Source: Actinomycetota bacterium
Lineage (GTDB): Bacteria; Actinomycetota; Actinomycetes; Mycobacteriales; HKI-0501
Assembly (NCBI GenBank): GCA_030840805.1
Contig: JAVEDU010000081.1
Span: 124,001 to 188,000 of the forward strand
Direction: 5' to 3'
DNA: 64,000 nt
The position numbers and the translations under genes were made by a program. Under the pieces are notes generated by a model. The model did not search any database. It had not been told where the DNA came from and was given only the letters and a program-made list of their open reading frames with translations. This document shows positions 50,599 to 58,770 of the stretch, one piece after another (positions within the stretch are counted from its first letter, which is position 1; every line of letters begins with the position of its first letter).

Positions 50599-50749
50599 CT
50601 TCCCCCTCGCCCCGACAGACGAGGATGGATGACGGCCCGGACCGGCCCGCGTCAAGGGCGCTCCGCGTCGCACGCGACCGGCCTCCGGCCGGCCCTTGAC
50701 CCGCACCGCCCCGCGCCTACGGCTGGCATCTATCGGGGCGAGGGGGAAG
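50599..50749. repeat. Large interrupted inverted repeat near the right end of the AICE
   Basis: The outer arms CTTCCCCCTCGCCCCGA (50599-50615) and TCGGGGCGAGGGGGAAG (50733-50749) are perfect 17-bp complements. An inner pair GTCAAGGGC (50651-50659)/GCCCTTGAC (50692-50700) lies inside them, and further GC-rich pairing is possible in between. The whole can fold as a cruciform or long stem-loop of about 150 nt. It fills most of 50423-50783, which has no gene. It may be a replication/transfer structure, a terminator cluster or a non-autonomous element. Confidence 0.7.
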
Positions 50750-50783
50750 AGCGGCCGGACGATCTGTTCTCGGTCACCGGCGG

Positions 50784-51134
50784 CTACGAGAGGCGTCGGG
50801 GCAGTCCCGCCGTGGGGATGCTCTCGACCAGTCCTCGGGCCGACTCCGCAGCCGCCTTCCGTGTTCGGTAACGGCCCTTCACGCGCTCCTTGGACTCGAC
50901 AGCGTCGGCGAAGACGGTCCAGCCCCCCCAGAACACGAACAGATGCACGAACCAGTTGATCAGCCACAAGGCGATCCACAAAGCCATCCCGACGATGGTG
51001 CCGTCGCCTGCGACCAGGTCGGGCATCCATCCGACGAAGCCGGAGCGTTGAATCGAGACCTCGTACCTCGTGCCGGTAGGGCCGATTGCCTCCCACTCGG
51101 TGTCTGCGGTGGCTGACTGTGCGTTCGTGGTCAC
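50784..51134 (-). CDS. Small predicted membrane protein of the AICE right end
   Basis: This 116-residue protein has a central hydrophobic segment (IVGMALWIALWLINWFVHLFVFWGGWTVF, rich in Trp) and a basic C-terminal end (SKERVKGRYRTRKAAAES). The GTG at 51134 is the probable start. No family recognised. It lies between the large inverted repeat and the right att site, with nothing else convincing up to 51371. Confidence 0.55.
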   Translation of the reverse strand: MTTNAQSATADTEWEAIGPTGTRYEVSIQRSGFVGWMPDLVAGDGTIVGMALWIALWLINWFVHLFVFWGGWTVFADAVESKERVKGRYRTRKAAAESARGLVESIPTAGLPRRLS

Positions 51135-51371
51135 CGGGACAGCATCTCAGCCGCCGACCCGAAGCACGCCCCGTTAGGTGATCTCGGCCCCACGGCGCAA
51201 TGAACCGACGCGTCAATCGCGAACTCCAGCACCCACGGTTTAGGCCACAGGAAACGCCCGAAGCGGCGACCAGGATGCCAGCAACGACGAGCACCAGCCC
51301 GAGCAGATACGACCAGGTCACAGGTGCTGTCCAGCGACCTTGGACCAAGATCGAAACGGCTCGCCAACGTC

Positions 51372-51407
51372 TCGCAGGGTTAGTGGTTCGAGTCCACTCG
51401 GGGGAGC
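51372..51407 (+). repeat. Right attachment site (36-bp direct repeat copy 2)
   Basis: This is an exact copy of the tRNA-Asn 3'-half block at 37658-37693 (TCGCAGGGTTAGTGG...ACTCGGGGGAGC). The 5' half of the tRNA is absent here, as expected for the distal att site. The flanking DNA beyond it contains a related integrase remnant (51464-51640). Confidence 0.93.
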
Positions 51408-51463
51408 TCCCACCGCAGGTCAGAGGGTGTACACACCCCTCGGAAGACCCCGCCACGCACGGT

Positions 51464-51640
51464 CTACGCACGGGTTTCTCCCTCGGGTCGTGACTCGAAG
51501 AACCGTTCCAGCGCCTCGGCCGCACGTGGGTTGAGCATTCGCCGCGCGAGGTACACGTCCTGCGTCATCGACGGCCGCGCGTGCCCCAGTTGGTCGGCGA
51601 CCGCAGGCGTGGACAGCCCCGCCTCGTGGACGCCGCCATC
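51464..51640 (-). pseudogene. C-terminal remnant of a second tyrosine integrase
   Basis: Minus-strand translation gives EAGLSTPAVADQLGHARPS followed by MTQDVYLARRMLNPRAAEALERFF and a stop at 51466. This aligns with residues 347-389 of the intact AICE integrase with few changes. It includes the H of LGH and the nucleophile Tyr, but the upstream catalytic Arg and HxxR are gone. The gene is thus a fragment from another element once inserted in the same tRNA. Similarity ends near 51635. Confidence 0.85.
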
Positions 51641-51710
51641 GATCAGATGAATCGTCGTTGGCCTGCGGCCGGCATGCCGGTGCGGCAGAGAACCAGGTCG
51701 AGGGAGCGGG

Positions 51711-51748
51711 GAGCGAGCGCCCCCCGGCGGACCGAGGGGCGCTCGCTC
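51711..51748. repeat. Perfect 13-bp hairpin
   Basis: GAGCGAGCGCCCC (51711-51723) pairs with GGGGCGCTCGCTC (51736-51748) over 12 nt. It lies 117 bp beyond the stop of the secreted-peptide gene on the minus strand and could be its terminator. Confidence 0.5.
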
Positions 51749-51864
51749 GCGGCACGGACGTCTCTCGTCACAGCGTTCCGGCCGAACCGGTACGCCCGGG
51801 CCACCACGCGGTGTCCGGCGACCACTGCCGCCGGGCGGCGCGACCGCCCCGTGGCGCGGTACGT

Positions 51865-52158
51865 CTAGACGGTCCCGCAGGCCACCGACCTCACCACGGC
51901 CAGCGTGGCGCCACCGGCGCCATAGGCGGCGCCGGTGGCGATGCCCACCAGGGAGTCGATGAGGCCGCCGAAGACGGGAACCGCCGAGGCGGACGGGAGG
52001 GCCGGGAGCGCGGGGAGTGCCGGAAGCGCCGCGCAGGCCGGGAGTGCCGGGGCTGCCGGGAGTGCCGGGACGATGGCGGCACTGGCCGGGGACTGGCCGG
52101 CGAGGATGAACGCCGAGACGGCGGCGCTCACCAGTCCGAGACGAATGATCCTGATCAT
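51865..52158 (-). CDS. Secreted small Ala/Pro/Leu-rich protein
   Basis: The 97-residue product has a signal peptide (MIRIIRLGLVSAAVSAFILAGQSPASA, cut near AIV). A low-complexity stretch of LPA units follows (LPAAPALPACAALPALPALPALPS), then a Gly/Ala-rich end resembling small exported actinobacterial proteins (GGLIDSLVGIATGAAYGAGG). The RBS GGAGAA lies just before the ATG. The 469-bp gap 52159-52627 before the next feature holds no convincing gene. Confidence 0.65.
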   Translation of the reverse strand: MIRIIRLGLVSAAVSAFILAGQSPASAAIVPALPAAPALPACAALPALPALPALPSASAVPVFGGLIDSLVGIATGAAYGAGGATLAVVRSVACGTV

Positions 52159-52627
52159 CACAGGTTCTCCTTCACTCGGTGCAGGGATGGTTCGGCGCTG
52201 TGCGGGGCTGTGGTCAGCCGGTACGCACGAGGGTGTTCCCGGTGGCCATGCCCGATCAGGTGTCGATGACGGCGCGGGGTGCCGCGGGACGCCTTCGTCG
52301 ACCAAGCAGAACTGGCGGATCCGCACGGCCCCCGGCGCCCGGGGAGGAGATCGCGCCGAGGACACCCGCAACCCGCTGGTGCCACTGTCCACATCGGACC
52401 CGTGCATGCGATCGACCTCGGCTCGTCGAGCATCGCGGATACGTCACCTCACCGAGGACTGGGTAACGACCCCGAACCTACGCCCACGACGCCGCCGGGG
52501 AAACGCCCAAGTGGCGATCTTCGCGAGGCCGGACCCGTGGTCACCGACGGACCGACATGCCCGGTCGCCCACCGGACCCGCGCACGGAGGTGGAGCGCGC
52601 GCGGGCCGCGGACCGCCCGGGCGAAGA

Positions 52628-53127
52628 TCAGCCCGCGAGCAGCGCGTGGAGCTCGGTGCACGAGCTCTCCCGGCCCGCGCGCGCCATGCCGTCCATCTCC
52701 CCGCTGTACGGCCCCTGCCGGATCACCGGTCGGGTCTTGCCGTTCTCGTCGTGGAACTCGGCCCGCAGGGACATCTCGACGGCTCCCTCCGTTCCGGGAT
52801 GCCCTCGACCTTCCCGTTGCCCACGAGCAGCTCGATCTCGACGACCTCGGTGAACGTCGCGTTCACCGAGGTGAGGCTCGGGTCGTCGTCGTTCACCATC
52901 GTGAGCCGCTGGTGGCCGCCGACCCGCGCGTCGATGTCGACGCTCTCGCGGGGCACCGACAAACTCACCGGGCCGAACCACCGCGCGAGCTGGGCGGAGC
53001 CGGTGAACGCCCGGTAGACGAGCTTGCGCGGAGCGTCGAGGACCCGGTTGAGGTCGAGTTCCTCGGAGACGTGCTGTCGGACGTGGCGCTGTTCCTTGCC
53101 TCCACCTGGAGGCGGCGCGAGCGCCAT
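52628..53127 (-). pseudogene. Frameshifted AHSA1/SRPBCC (START-like) gene
   Basis: Two minus-strand reading frames together spell one SRPBCC protein. The first (from the ATG at 53127) has LDLNRVLDAPRKLVYRAFTGSAQLARWFGP... to VEGIPE. The second, in another frame, begins near VEMSLRAEFHDENGKTRPVIRQG and ends at 52628. The frame change falls around 52770-52800. The conserved start (APRKLVYRAFTGSAQLARWFGP) and the C-terminal MDGMARAG segment are recognisable, so a single indel probably inactivated the gene (or reflects a sequencing error). Such genes often pair with ArsR regulators, but none is seen. Confidence 0.75.
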
Positions 53128-53391
53128 GGGACCGTGCGATTTCGCGAGATCAGCCCGAGCACCTTCGGATGCCGCGAGATCGCCGGGAGGCCGATGAGAA
53201 CGGGCCGGGGGTGCGCCAGAGGTCGTCCGGGCCGCCGTCAAGAGGTTCTTCCCGCCGGTCCGGGGGAGGCGCCGGTCCGGCGACGGCCTCGGCGGGACCG
53301 CGACACCGGCGGGACCCGAACAGACGCCGTTCCGGCGGTGACGCGACCGGATCGCCGAGCCGGCCCGGCCCTCTGGGCGACGACTGTCAGG

Positions 53392-54618
53392 TCAGTCGTG
53401 CAGTCGGACGTCGGGGCTCACGCGCGGGACGGGGACGACGGGCACCGCCACCGCGGCCAGGTCCTCCGGCGGCCCGGGCCGGCCGAAGTGCCATCCCTGC
53501 CCGTAGTCGACCCCGAGCGCCAGGAGGGCGGCAGCGTCCAGTTCGGACTCGATGCCCTCGGCGACCACCTTGGCACTGCAGCCGTGTCCGAACTGGACCA
53601 GTGAACCGACCAGCGTCGTCAGCACCGGGTCGGCGTGTACGCCGTCCACGATGCTGCGATCGAGCTTGATGACGTCCGGAGCGGTGAGGACGATGTGGCG
53701 CAGCGAGGAGAACCCGGCGCCGACATCGTCGATCGCGAGCCGCATCCCGCGGGCCCGCAACGGGAAGAGCACGGACGTCAGGGCGTCGTAGTCCTCGACC
53801 TGGTCGTGTTCGGACAGTTCGAGCAGAATGCGGTCCGGCGGCAGGCGGTCCAGGAGCGCCGTGCACTCGGGCGTGAGCAGCGTGGCGGGGGAGACGTTCA
53901 TGGCGATGTAGCCGGAGACGCGGTCGAGGTGGTCGGCGGCGCGTTCGAGGGCGAGCAGCTCCAGGCGATCGCCCTGCCCGACGCTGTGTGCCTCCGCGAA
54001 GCAGACGTCCGGCGCCTTGCCCCACCCGTGGGGGAACCGGCTGAGCGCCTCGGCCCCGACCCGCCCGCCGGTGGCGAGGTCCACGATGGGCTGGAGCACG
54101 ACGAGCGGCCCGCCGGCGGCGAGGACGGGCGCGAGCCGGGTCTCGATCTCGGCCTGCCGCGCGTTCTCCCGCACGCCGGGCTCGAGGATCACCGCGGCGG
54201 CCTGCGCGAGCACCTCCATCAGCGCCTTGTCCCGCTTGGTCAGGCCCTTGTCGGACGTGAGCCCGGCGGCGCAGAACGTGCCGTACAGCGTCCCGTCGCT
54301 CAGCCGGACGGGTACCGAGACGTAGCTGCGGATCCGCGGCAGGCGGGCCGCCGGGAGCTTCATCGCCTCGGGGTACTGCTTCACGTCGGGGATGACCGGG
54401 GGCAGCCGCCCGGCCAGGATCGCCTGGCAGAAGCTGGTCTCCTGGCGCTGGGTGGCGCCCTCTCTGAACAGGAGCGGGACGGCGGAGTCCACCACCTCGA
54501 GATGCTGGGTGGTCCCGTCCAGCCGGCTCAGGAACGCGACGCTGAGGCCGAGCGAGGTCTTGGCGGTGTGGAGCAGCTCCGCGATCTGCTGCTCCGCCTC
54601 CGAGCGGCGCTTCGCCAC
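53392..54618 (-). CDS. GAF-EAL domain c-di-GMP phosphodiesterase
   Basis: This 408-residue soluble protein has an N-terminal GAF domain (about 10-155; RQETSFCQAILAGRLPPVIPDVK, RIRSYVSVPVRLSDGTLYGTFCAAG) and a C-terminal EAL domain (about 165-390). EAL catalytic elements are present: GAEALSRF (the EAL-type E), AMNVSP, LELSEH, IDDVGAGFSSL, VIKLDRSIV, AEGIES and DYGQGWHF. It should therefore hydrolyse c-di-GMP to pGpG, modulated by a GAF ligand. The GTG at 54618 has AAGGAG upstream. No diguanylate cyclase lies nearby. Confidence 0.9.
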   Translation of the reverse strand: MAKRRSEAEQQIAELLHTAKTSLGLSVAFLSRLDGTTQHLEVVDSAVPLLFREGATQRQETSFCQAILAGRLPPVIPDVKQYPEAMKLPAARLPRIRSYVSVPVRLSDGTLYGTFCAAGLTSDKGLTKRDKALMEVLAQAAAVILEPGVRENARQAEIETRLAPVLAAGGPLVVLQPIVDLATGGRVGAEALSRFPHGWGKAPDVCFAEAHSVGQGDRLELLALERAADHLDRVSGYIAMNVSPATLLTPECTALLDRLPPDRILLELSEHDQVEDYDALTSVLFPLRARGMRLAIDDVGAGFSSLRHIVLTAPDVIKLDRSIVDGVHADPVLTTLVGSLVQFGHGCSAKVVAEGIESELDAAALLALGVDYGQGWHFGRPGPPEDLAAVAVPVVPVPRVSPDVRLHD

Positions 54619-54722
54619 GCGCGTCTCCTTCGCTGTGTCGGTACCCGTTCTCCTATCGACAGCGCGGGAGCCGACTTCAGCGTCTGCGGTACGAAACACG
54701 CCGCGGTCCGTGCCCGCGCGGG

Positions 54723-55442
54723 TCAGACGGGGCAGCCGTCCGGGCCGCAGGCCTGACCGGTGTCGCCGGTGCCGATGACCGTGAGCGGGTGGGCCTCCGA
54801 CCAGGCCCGCTGCAGCAGCTCGAGGATCTGCTCGGCCGGCTGCGCGCCGTTGACGCCGTACTTCCGGTCGACGACGAAGAACGGGACACCGCTGATGCCC
54901 AGCCGGGCGGCGTCGGCCTCGTCGGCGCGCACCGCGGCGGCGTACCGCTGCTCGTCGAGGGCGGTACGGACCTCGTCCGCGTCCAGCCCCGCCTCGGCGC
55001 CGAGCCGGGCGAGCGTCTCGCGGTCGCCGACGAGCGCGCCCTCGGTGAAGTACGCCCGCAGCAGTCGCTCCTTGACTGCGTTCTGCACCCCGCGCTCCAG
55101 GCCGAGGTGGATCACCTGGTGGGCGTCGAAGGTGTTCGCGTGCACCGCCCGCTCGAAGTGGAAATCGAGCCCCACGGTGGCGGCCGTCTCGGTCATCTGG
55201 TCGAGCATCTGCTGCGCCGCGCGGGCCGTGGTGCCGTACTTGCTCGCGAGCCGCTCGGCGTAGCCGCTGTCGCCCGCCTCCGCCGGGGTGGTGGCCGACT
55301 CGGCGCCCGGGTCGAGCTCGAAGCTCTTCCACTCGATCACGAGCTGGTCCCGCTGCGGGAACTGGTCCAGCGCGGCCTCGAACCGCCGCTTCCCGATATA
55401 GCACCACGGGCAGACGACGTCGGACCAGATCTCGACCCTCAT
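54723..55442 (-). CDS. DsbA-family oxidoreductase (FrnE-like)
   Basis: This 239-residue thioredoxin-fold protein starts MRVEIWSDVVCPWCYIGKRRFE with the active-site CPWC. It has the helical insert typical of FrnE/HCCA-isomerase-like proteins and the cis-Pro motif ISGVPFFVVDRKYGVNGAQP. The C-terminal tail CGPDGCPV adds a second cysteine pair, as in redox-linked actinobacterial members. No signal peptide is present, so it is cytoplasmic. It is a separate unit from the EAL gene. Confidence 0.9.
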   Translation of the reverse strand: MRVEIWSDVVCPWCYIGKRRFEAALDQFPQRDQLVIEWKSFELDPGAESATTPAEAGDSGYAERLASKYGTTARAAQQMLDQMTETAATVGLDFHFERAVHANTFDAHQVIHLGLERGVQNAVKERLLRAYFTEGALVGDRETLARLGAEAGLDADEVRTALDEQRYAAAVRADEADAARLGISGVPFFVVDRKYGVNGAQPAEQILELLQRAWSEAHPLTVIGTGDTGQACGPDGCPV

Positions 55443-55595
55443 GGGGTACCTCTCCTTCGCGCGGGCGTTCCGAGCGCACAACGCCCGCGATCACTCCGCG
55501 CATTCCGCCGGCCATCCGAGCGGTGACGGGAGCCACGCGTCGATCCCGGGAAAAGGGTGACGCGGGCCCGGTGGCCGGATGGCACGCTGCCCGGC

Positions 55596-56081
55596 ATGAC
55601 GACGGTGCGGCGGCTGGGGGAGCGGGACTGGGCCACCGCGAGGGCCGTCCGGCTGGACGCGCTCGCGGACGCGCCCGCGGCATTCGGCTCGTCGCGGGCC
55701 GGCGAGGCGGCCTTCGAGGACGAGGTGTGGCGATCACGGGTACGCGGCAGCGCCTGGTTCCTCGCCGAGGACGAGGGCGGGCCGGCGGGCGTCGTCACCG
55801 GCTGTGCCGAGCCGGGCGCGCGGCCCGCCGAACGCGCCCTCGTCGGGCTGTGGGTGGCCCCGGACCATCGCGGCCGGGGCGTGGGCGACCAGCTCGTCGC
55901 CGCCGTGACGGAGTGGGCGCGGGGGGAGGGCGCGGACGTCCTGGTGCTGTGGGTGACCGGGTACAACGACGCGGCCCACGGGCTGTACCGCCGGCAGGGC
56001 TTCCGCCCCACCGGCCGTCGCCTACCGCTCCTGAGCAACCCGACCGTGGACCAGGAGCAGTGGGCGCTTCGGCTCGGCTGA
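55596..56081 (+). CDS. GNAT family N-acetyltransferase
   Basis: This 161-residue protein of the GCN5-related fold has LVGLWVAPDHRGRGVGDQLVAAV (the acetyl-CoA-binding motif A, R-G-x-G-x-G/A form) and YNDAAHGLYRRQGFRPTG (motif B). Substrate unknown. The ATG at 55596 gives the usual N-terminal strand (TTVRRLGERDW). It lies divergent from the FrnE-like gene and convergent with the next. Confidence 0.88.
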   Translation: MTTVRRLGERDWATARAVRLDALADAPAAFGSSRAGEAAFEDEVWRSRVRGSAWFLAEDEGGPAGVVTGCAEPGARPAERALVGLWVAPDHRGRGVGDQLVAAVTEWARGEGADVLVLWVTGYNDAAHGLYRRQGFRPTGRRLPLLSNPTVDQEQWALRLG

Positions 56082-56086
56082 GTCCG

Positions 56087-56773
56087 TCAGGCCACCAGCA
56101 CGGGGGAGGCCCAGCCGCTGCCCGAGTGGTCGGCCCAGTTGGCGGTGAGGCTCATCGTGCGCCGGTACCGAACCCAGGCGAGCCCCGGGAGCCGGTGGTC
56201 GGACCGCTCCGGGATCGTGAGGTGGTATCCCGAGAGCCAGATGTAGGGCACCGACCTGCCGTCCATCGCCCGGACCCAGTCCGGGAAGTGCGCCGCCGCG
56301 GCGAGGACCTCGGCGTGGGCGGAGCGCGTGCTCCGGACGTTCCGGGGACGGATGTGTCGTCCCGGCTCCCAGTGCGCGCCGAGGTCGACGGTCACCCGGC
56401 GGACGCCGGGGCGGTGCTCGATGCCGTCGAGGAGCCGTACCGGCTTGGGGTTTTCCTTCCACTCGTCCCACTCCCAGTCGAACGACCAGGCGTGCGGCTG
56501 CTGCTCGGTCGCCAGCCTCCACAGCTCGTGGCAGGTACGGCGGACGCCGTCCAGCTGCCGGGTGCTGTCGAGGTAGACCGCGACGAGGTCCACGACCAGC
56601 GGGTCGTCGTGCTCCCGGGGGGTGAGGTCGACGGCGGCGAGCTCACCCTGCAAGAGCCCCCACTCGCGCTCCTCGTTCCAGCGGCGGACGTTCGCCAGCT
56701 GCTGCTCCAGGGAGACGAACATCTTCTCCGGCGGAGTGGGCTTCGTGAGCGACAGGCGCCTCGGTGTGGACAT
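56087..56773 (-). CDS. Conserved hypothetical protein
   Basis: This 228-residue soluble protein (MSTPRRLSLTKPTPPEKMFVSLEQQLANVRRWNEEREWGLLQGEL...) is rich in Trp/Arg. A central segment (HAWSFDWEWDEWKENPKPVRLLDGIEHRPGVRRVTVDLGAHWEPG) and a C-terminal half with YIWLSGYHLTIPERSDHRL suggest a compact mixed fold. No family is recognised. The ATG at 56773 has GAGGAGG upstream; the GTG at 56779 is less likely. Confidence 0.65.
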   Translation of the reverse strand: MSTPRRLSLTKPTPPEKMFVSLEQQLANVRRWNEEREWGLLQGELAAVDLTPREHDDPLVVDLVAVYLDSTRQLDGVRRTCHELWRLATEQQPHAWSFDWEWDEWKENPKPVRLLDGIEHRPGVRRVTVDLGAHWEPGRHIRPRNVRSTRSAHAEVLAAAAHFPDWVRAMDGRSVPYIWLSGYHLTIPERSDHRLPGLAWVRYRRTMSLTANWADHSGSGWASPVLVA

Positions 56774-56839
56774 GAACACCCTCCTCGATTCCCTCGTGGG
56801 GCCGCACCCACGGTACGTCGGGGGATGGCAGGCTGCGAG

Positions 56840-57271
56840 CTACGGCAGCCGCGGCAGGCCGTCGGGACCGAGCGGGAACCCCGGGTTGTGCGCCACTTCC
56901 CACACGTGGCCGTCGGGATCGGCGAAGTACCCGATGTGCCCGCCCCACGACGCGCCGGCCGGGCGCTTGAGCACGGTGGCGCCGGCCGACTCGGCCTCGG
57001 CGACGGCCAGGTCGACCGCCTCGGGGGTCTCGACGTTGATGGCGAGCGTGACGCCGCGGAATCCGGGTCCCACCGCGGCGAGCGTGCCGCTCTCGATCAC
57101 GAGGTCCTCTTCGCCGAACAGCGCGAGCAGGCCACCGCCGGTGTGGAAGAAACTGACCTCTGCGCTCGACGCCGGCGACAGCGACCAGCCGAGGGCGGAG
57201 TAGAAGGCGGTCGACCGGGGCAGGTCGGTGACGCCCAGGGTCACGAGACTCACGCGCGACGGGACAGCCAT
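56840..57271 (-). CDS. VOC family (glyoxalase-like) protein
   Basis: This 143-residue protein starts with the paired-fold pattern VSLVTLGVTDLPRSTAFYSALGWSLS. It has the family end GHIGYFADPDGHVWEVAHNPGF with a metal-ligand-type His/Glu. Such proteins are small metal-dependent lyases, dioxygenases or resistance proteins; the substrate is unknown. Confidence 0.85.
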   Translation of the reverse strand: MAVPSRVSLVTLGVTDLPRSTAFYSALGWSLSPASSAEVSFFHTGGGLLALFGEEDLVIESGTLAAVGPGFRGVTLAINVETPEAVDLAVAEAESAGATVLKRPAGASWGGHIGYFADPDGHVWEVAHNPGFPLGPDGLPRLP

Positions 57272-57317
57272 GGGGCTCAGGGTCGCACCGTCGTGGCGTT
57301 CGCGCGCCCCCTCGCGA

Positions 57318-58517
57318 TCATCGGACCGCGAGGCGGACGTTCCGTCCCGCGGCGAGCCCGGGCGGCAGGCCCAGCAGGGTGGTCGCGAGCAGGAACACCA
57401 TCGGAGCGGTCCACCCGCCGGTGCCGGTGTACAGCAGGCCCATGACCAGCGGCCCCGCCGCGCCGATCAGATAGCCGCCCGCCTGCGCCATGCTGGACAG
57501 CCGCGCCGCCGCGTCGGAGTCCGGCGCGCGCAGCACCATCAGGAGCAGGGCGAGGCTCAGCGCGGCGCCCTGCGAGATCCCGAACAGCGTCACCCAGACG
57601 AGGGCGGTGCTCGTCGGGGCGAGCCAGATGCCCAGGACGCCCACGGTCGCGGTCGCGACCGTGGCCGCCACCGCGACGCGCTGGTCCCTCATGCGCTCGG
57701 CCACCGTCGGCGCGACGAGATTGCCGAGCAGACCGGTGAGGTTCATGACCATGAGCAGGAAACCGGCCTGGGCCTCGTCCACGCCCCGGTCGGTGTAGAA
57801 CGCCGGGAGCCAGGACAGGCAGGCGTAGTAGATCAGCGTCACCAGGCCCATGAACGCCATCACGTTCCAGGCGAGGGCGTCCCGCCAGAGCGACCGAGGC
57901 CGGGCGGTACCGGTCTCGGCCTCGGCGGGGCCGACCCGCAACTGCGGGAGCCACGCGAGGAGGGCGACCGCCGCGGGGATCCCCCACACGGCCAGCGCCC
58001 ACGTCGTGCTGTCGTCGGCGGCGTGCAGCACCGGCACCGTGACGCCCGCCGCGAGCGAGGCGCCCACGGTGATCGCCATCGTGTACGCGGCCATCATCGC
58101 CCCGACCCGGTTCGGGAAGCGGTGCTTGATGAGGCTGGGGATGAGGACGTTCAGCACCGCGACCGCGAACCCGCCGACGATCGTCCCGGCGAACAGCGCC
58201 CACTCGGGGCTCACCGCGCGCAGCAGCAGGCCGACGAGCAGTCCCGCCATCAGGCCGAAGACGGCGCGCTCCTCGCCGAACCGTCGCCGCAGCGCGGGGC
58301 CGGCGAGTGCGCCGATCGCGAAGCACAGCACCGGGATCGTGACGAGCAACGAGGCCGCGGCGCCGCCGAGATCGAGCCGTTCCAGAAGCGGCGGTACGCC
58401 GGCGACGGCCTGGCGCATCGTGTGGGCGACCAGCACCACGCCGGCGGCGGACAGGGCGAACGCGGGTACGGCGACGGCGGTGCGCGTCCGCTGCGGGTCC
58501 TCGACCGACGATGTCAT
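57318..58517 (-). CDS. MFS transporter (CynX/NimT-like)
   Basis: This 399-residue transporter has about 12 hydrophobic segments and the CynX/NimT-type pattern (FALSAAGVVLVAHTMRQAVAGVPPLLERLDLGGAAASLLVTIPVL; RFGEERAVFGLMAG between TM2 and TM3). Subfamily members import cyanate, nitroimidazole or other small anions; the substrate is open. It is divergent from the monooxygenase operon across a 352-bp gap. Confidence 0.87.
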   Translation of the reverse strand: MTSSVEDPQRTRTAVAVPAFALSAAGVVLVAHTMRQAVAGVPPLLERLDLGGAAASLLVTIPVLCFAIGALAGPALRRRFGEERAVFGLMAGLLVGLLLRAVSPEWALFAGTIVGGFAVAVLNVLIPSLIKHRFPNRVGAMMAAYTMAITVGASLAAGVTVPVLHAADDSTTWALAVWGIPAAVALLAWLPQLRVGPAEAETGTARPRSLWRDALAWNVMAFMGLVTLIYYACLSWLPAFYTDRGVDEAQAGFLLMVMNLTGLLGNLVAPTVAERMRDQRVAVAATVATATVGVLGIWLAPTSTALVWVTLFGISQGAALSLALLLMVLRAPDSDAAARLSSMAQAGGYLIGAAGPLVMGLLYTGTGGWTAPMVFLLATTLLGLPPGLAAGRNVRLAVR

Positions 58518-58731
58518 GACGTGCCTTTCCTCAGGGACCCGGACGGGTCGGGGCGTGCCGGAACCCGGCGCGCACGGCGCCGAGTCCTCACCTCGCGGAT
58601 CCCCCGCCGGGGATACTGCCCCACCCGGAACGGCAGGTCCAGCACCGGGTGAACAGCGCGTTCGCGGGCCGTGAGCAGGACAAACACGACTATCTCCGCA
58701 ACCCGCCGAACCCCTTGCTGTGAGCTTCGCC

Positions 58732-58770
58732 ACTGAAGTACGGTCCCGCCTTACTGAAGCAGCACTGAAG
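58732..58770. promoter_or_regulatory. ACTGAAG repeats upstream of the monooxygenase operon
   Basis: ACTGAAG occurs at 58732, 58753 and 58764; start distances of 21 and 11 bp equal two turns and one turn of DNA. The repeats lie in the 352-bp intergenic region (58518-58869), about 100 bp before the monooxygenase start. This suggests an activator or repressor site for the divergent genes. No other feature was seen in that gap. Confidence 0.45.

Larger units (their letters stand above)
37658..51407. mobile_element. Actinomycete integrative and conjugative element (AICE) in tRNA-Asn
   Basis: About 13.75 kb lies between 36-bp direct repeats at tRNA-Asn(GTT). The gene set is that of an AICE of the pSAM2/SLP1 kind: tyrosine integrase and Xis at the tRNA end, a rolling-circle Rep, an FtsK-type TraB translocase, zinc-ribbon and DUF6197 accessory proteins, an SCO3933-type regulator, and a divergent XRE regulator with cargo. 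Single-gene TraB conjugation of double-stranded DNA is the family norm. No broken core gene was seen, so the element may be mobile. Confidence 0.92.

Noticed and set aside
51131-51367. Minus-strand frames near the right att site, including one with a membrane-like segment (YLLGLVLVVAGILVAASG)
   Set aside because: The frame with the hydrophobic stretch lacks a stop for over 700 nt and overlaps the better-supported small membrane gene; it could be a remnant but cannot be defended as a gene.
52159-52627. Possible genes in the gap between the secreted protein and the broken SRPBCC gene
   Set aside because: Several short open frames exist on both strands but all are Arg/Pro-rich shadows without ribosome sites or similarity to known proteins.
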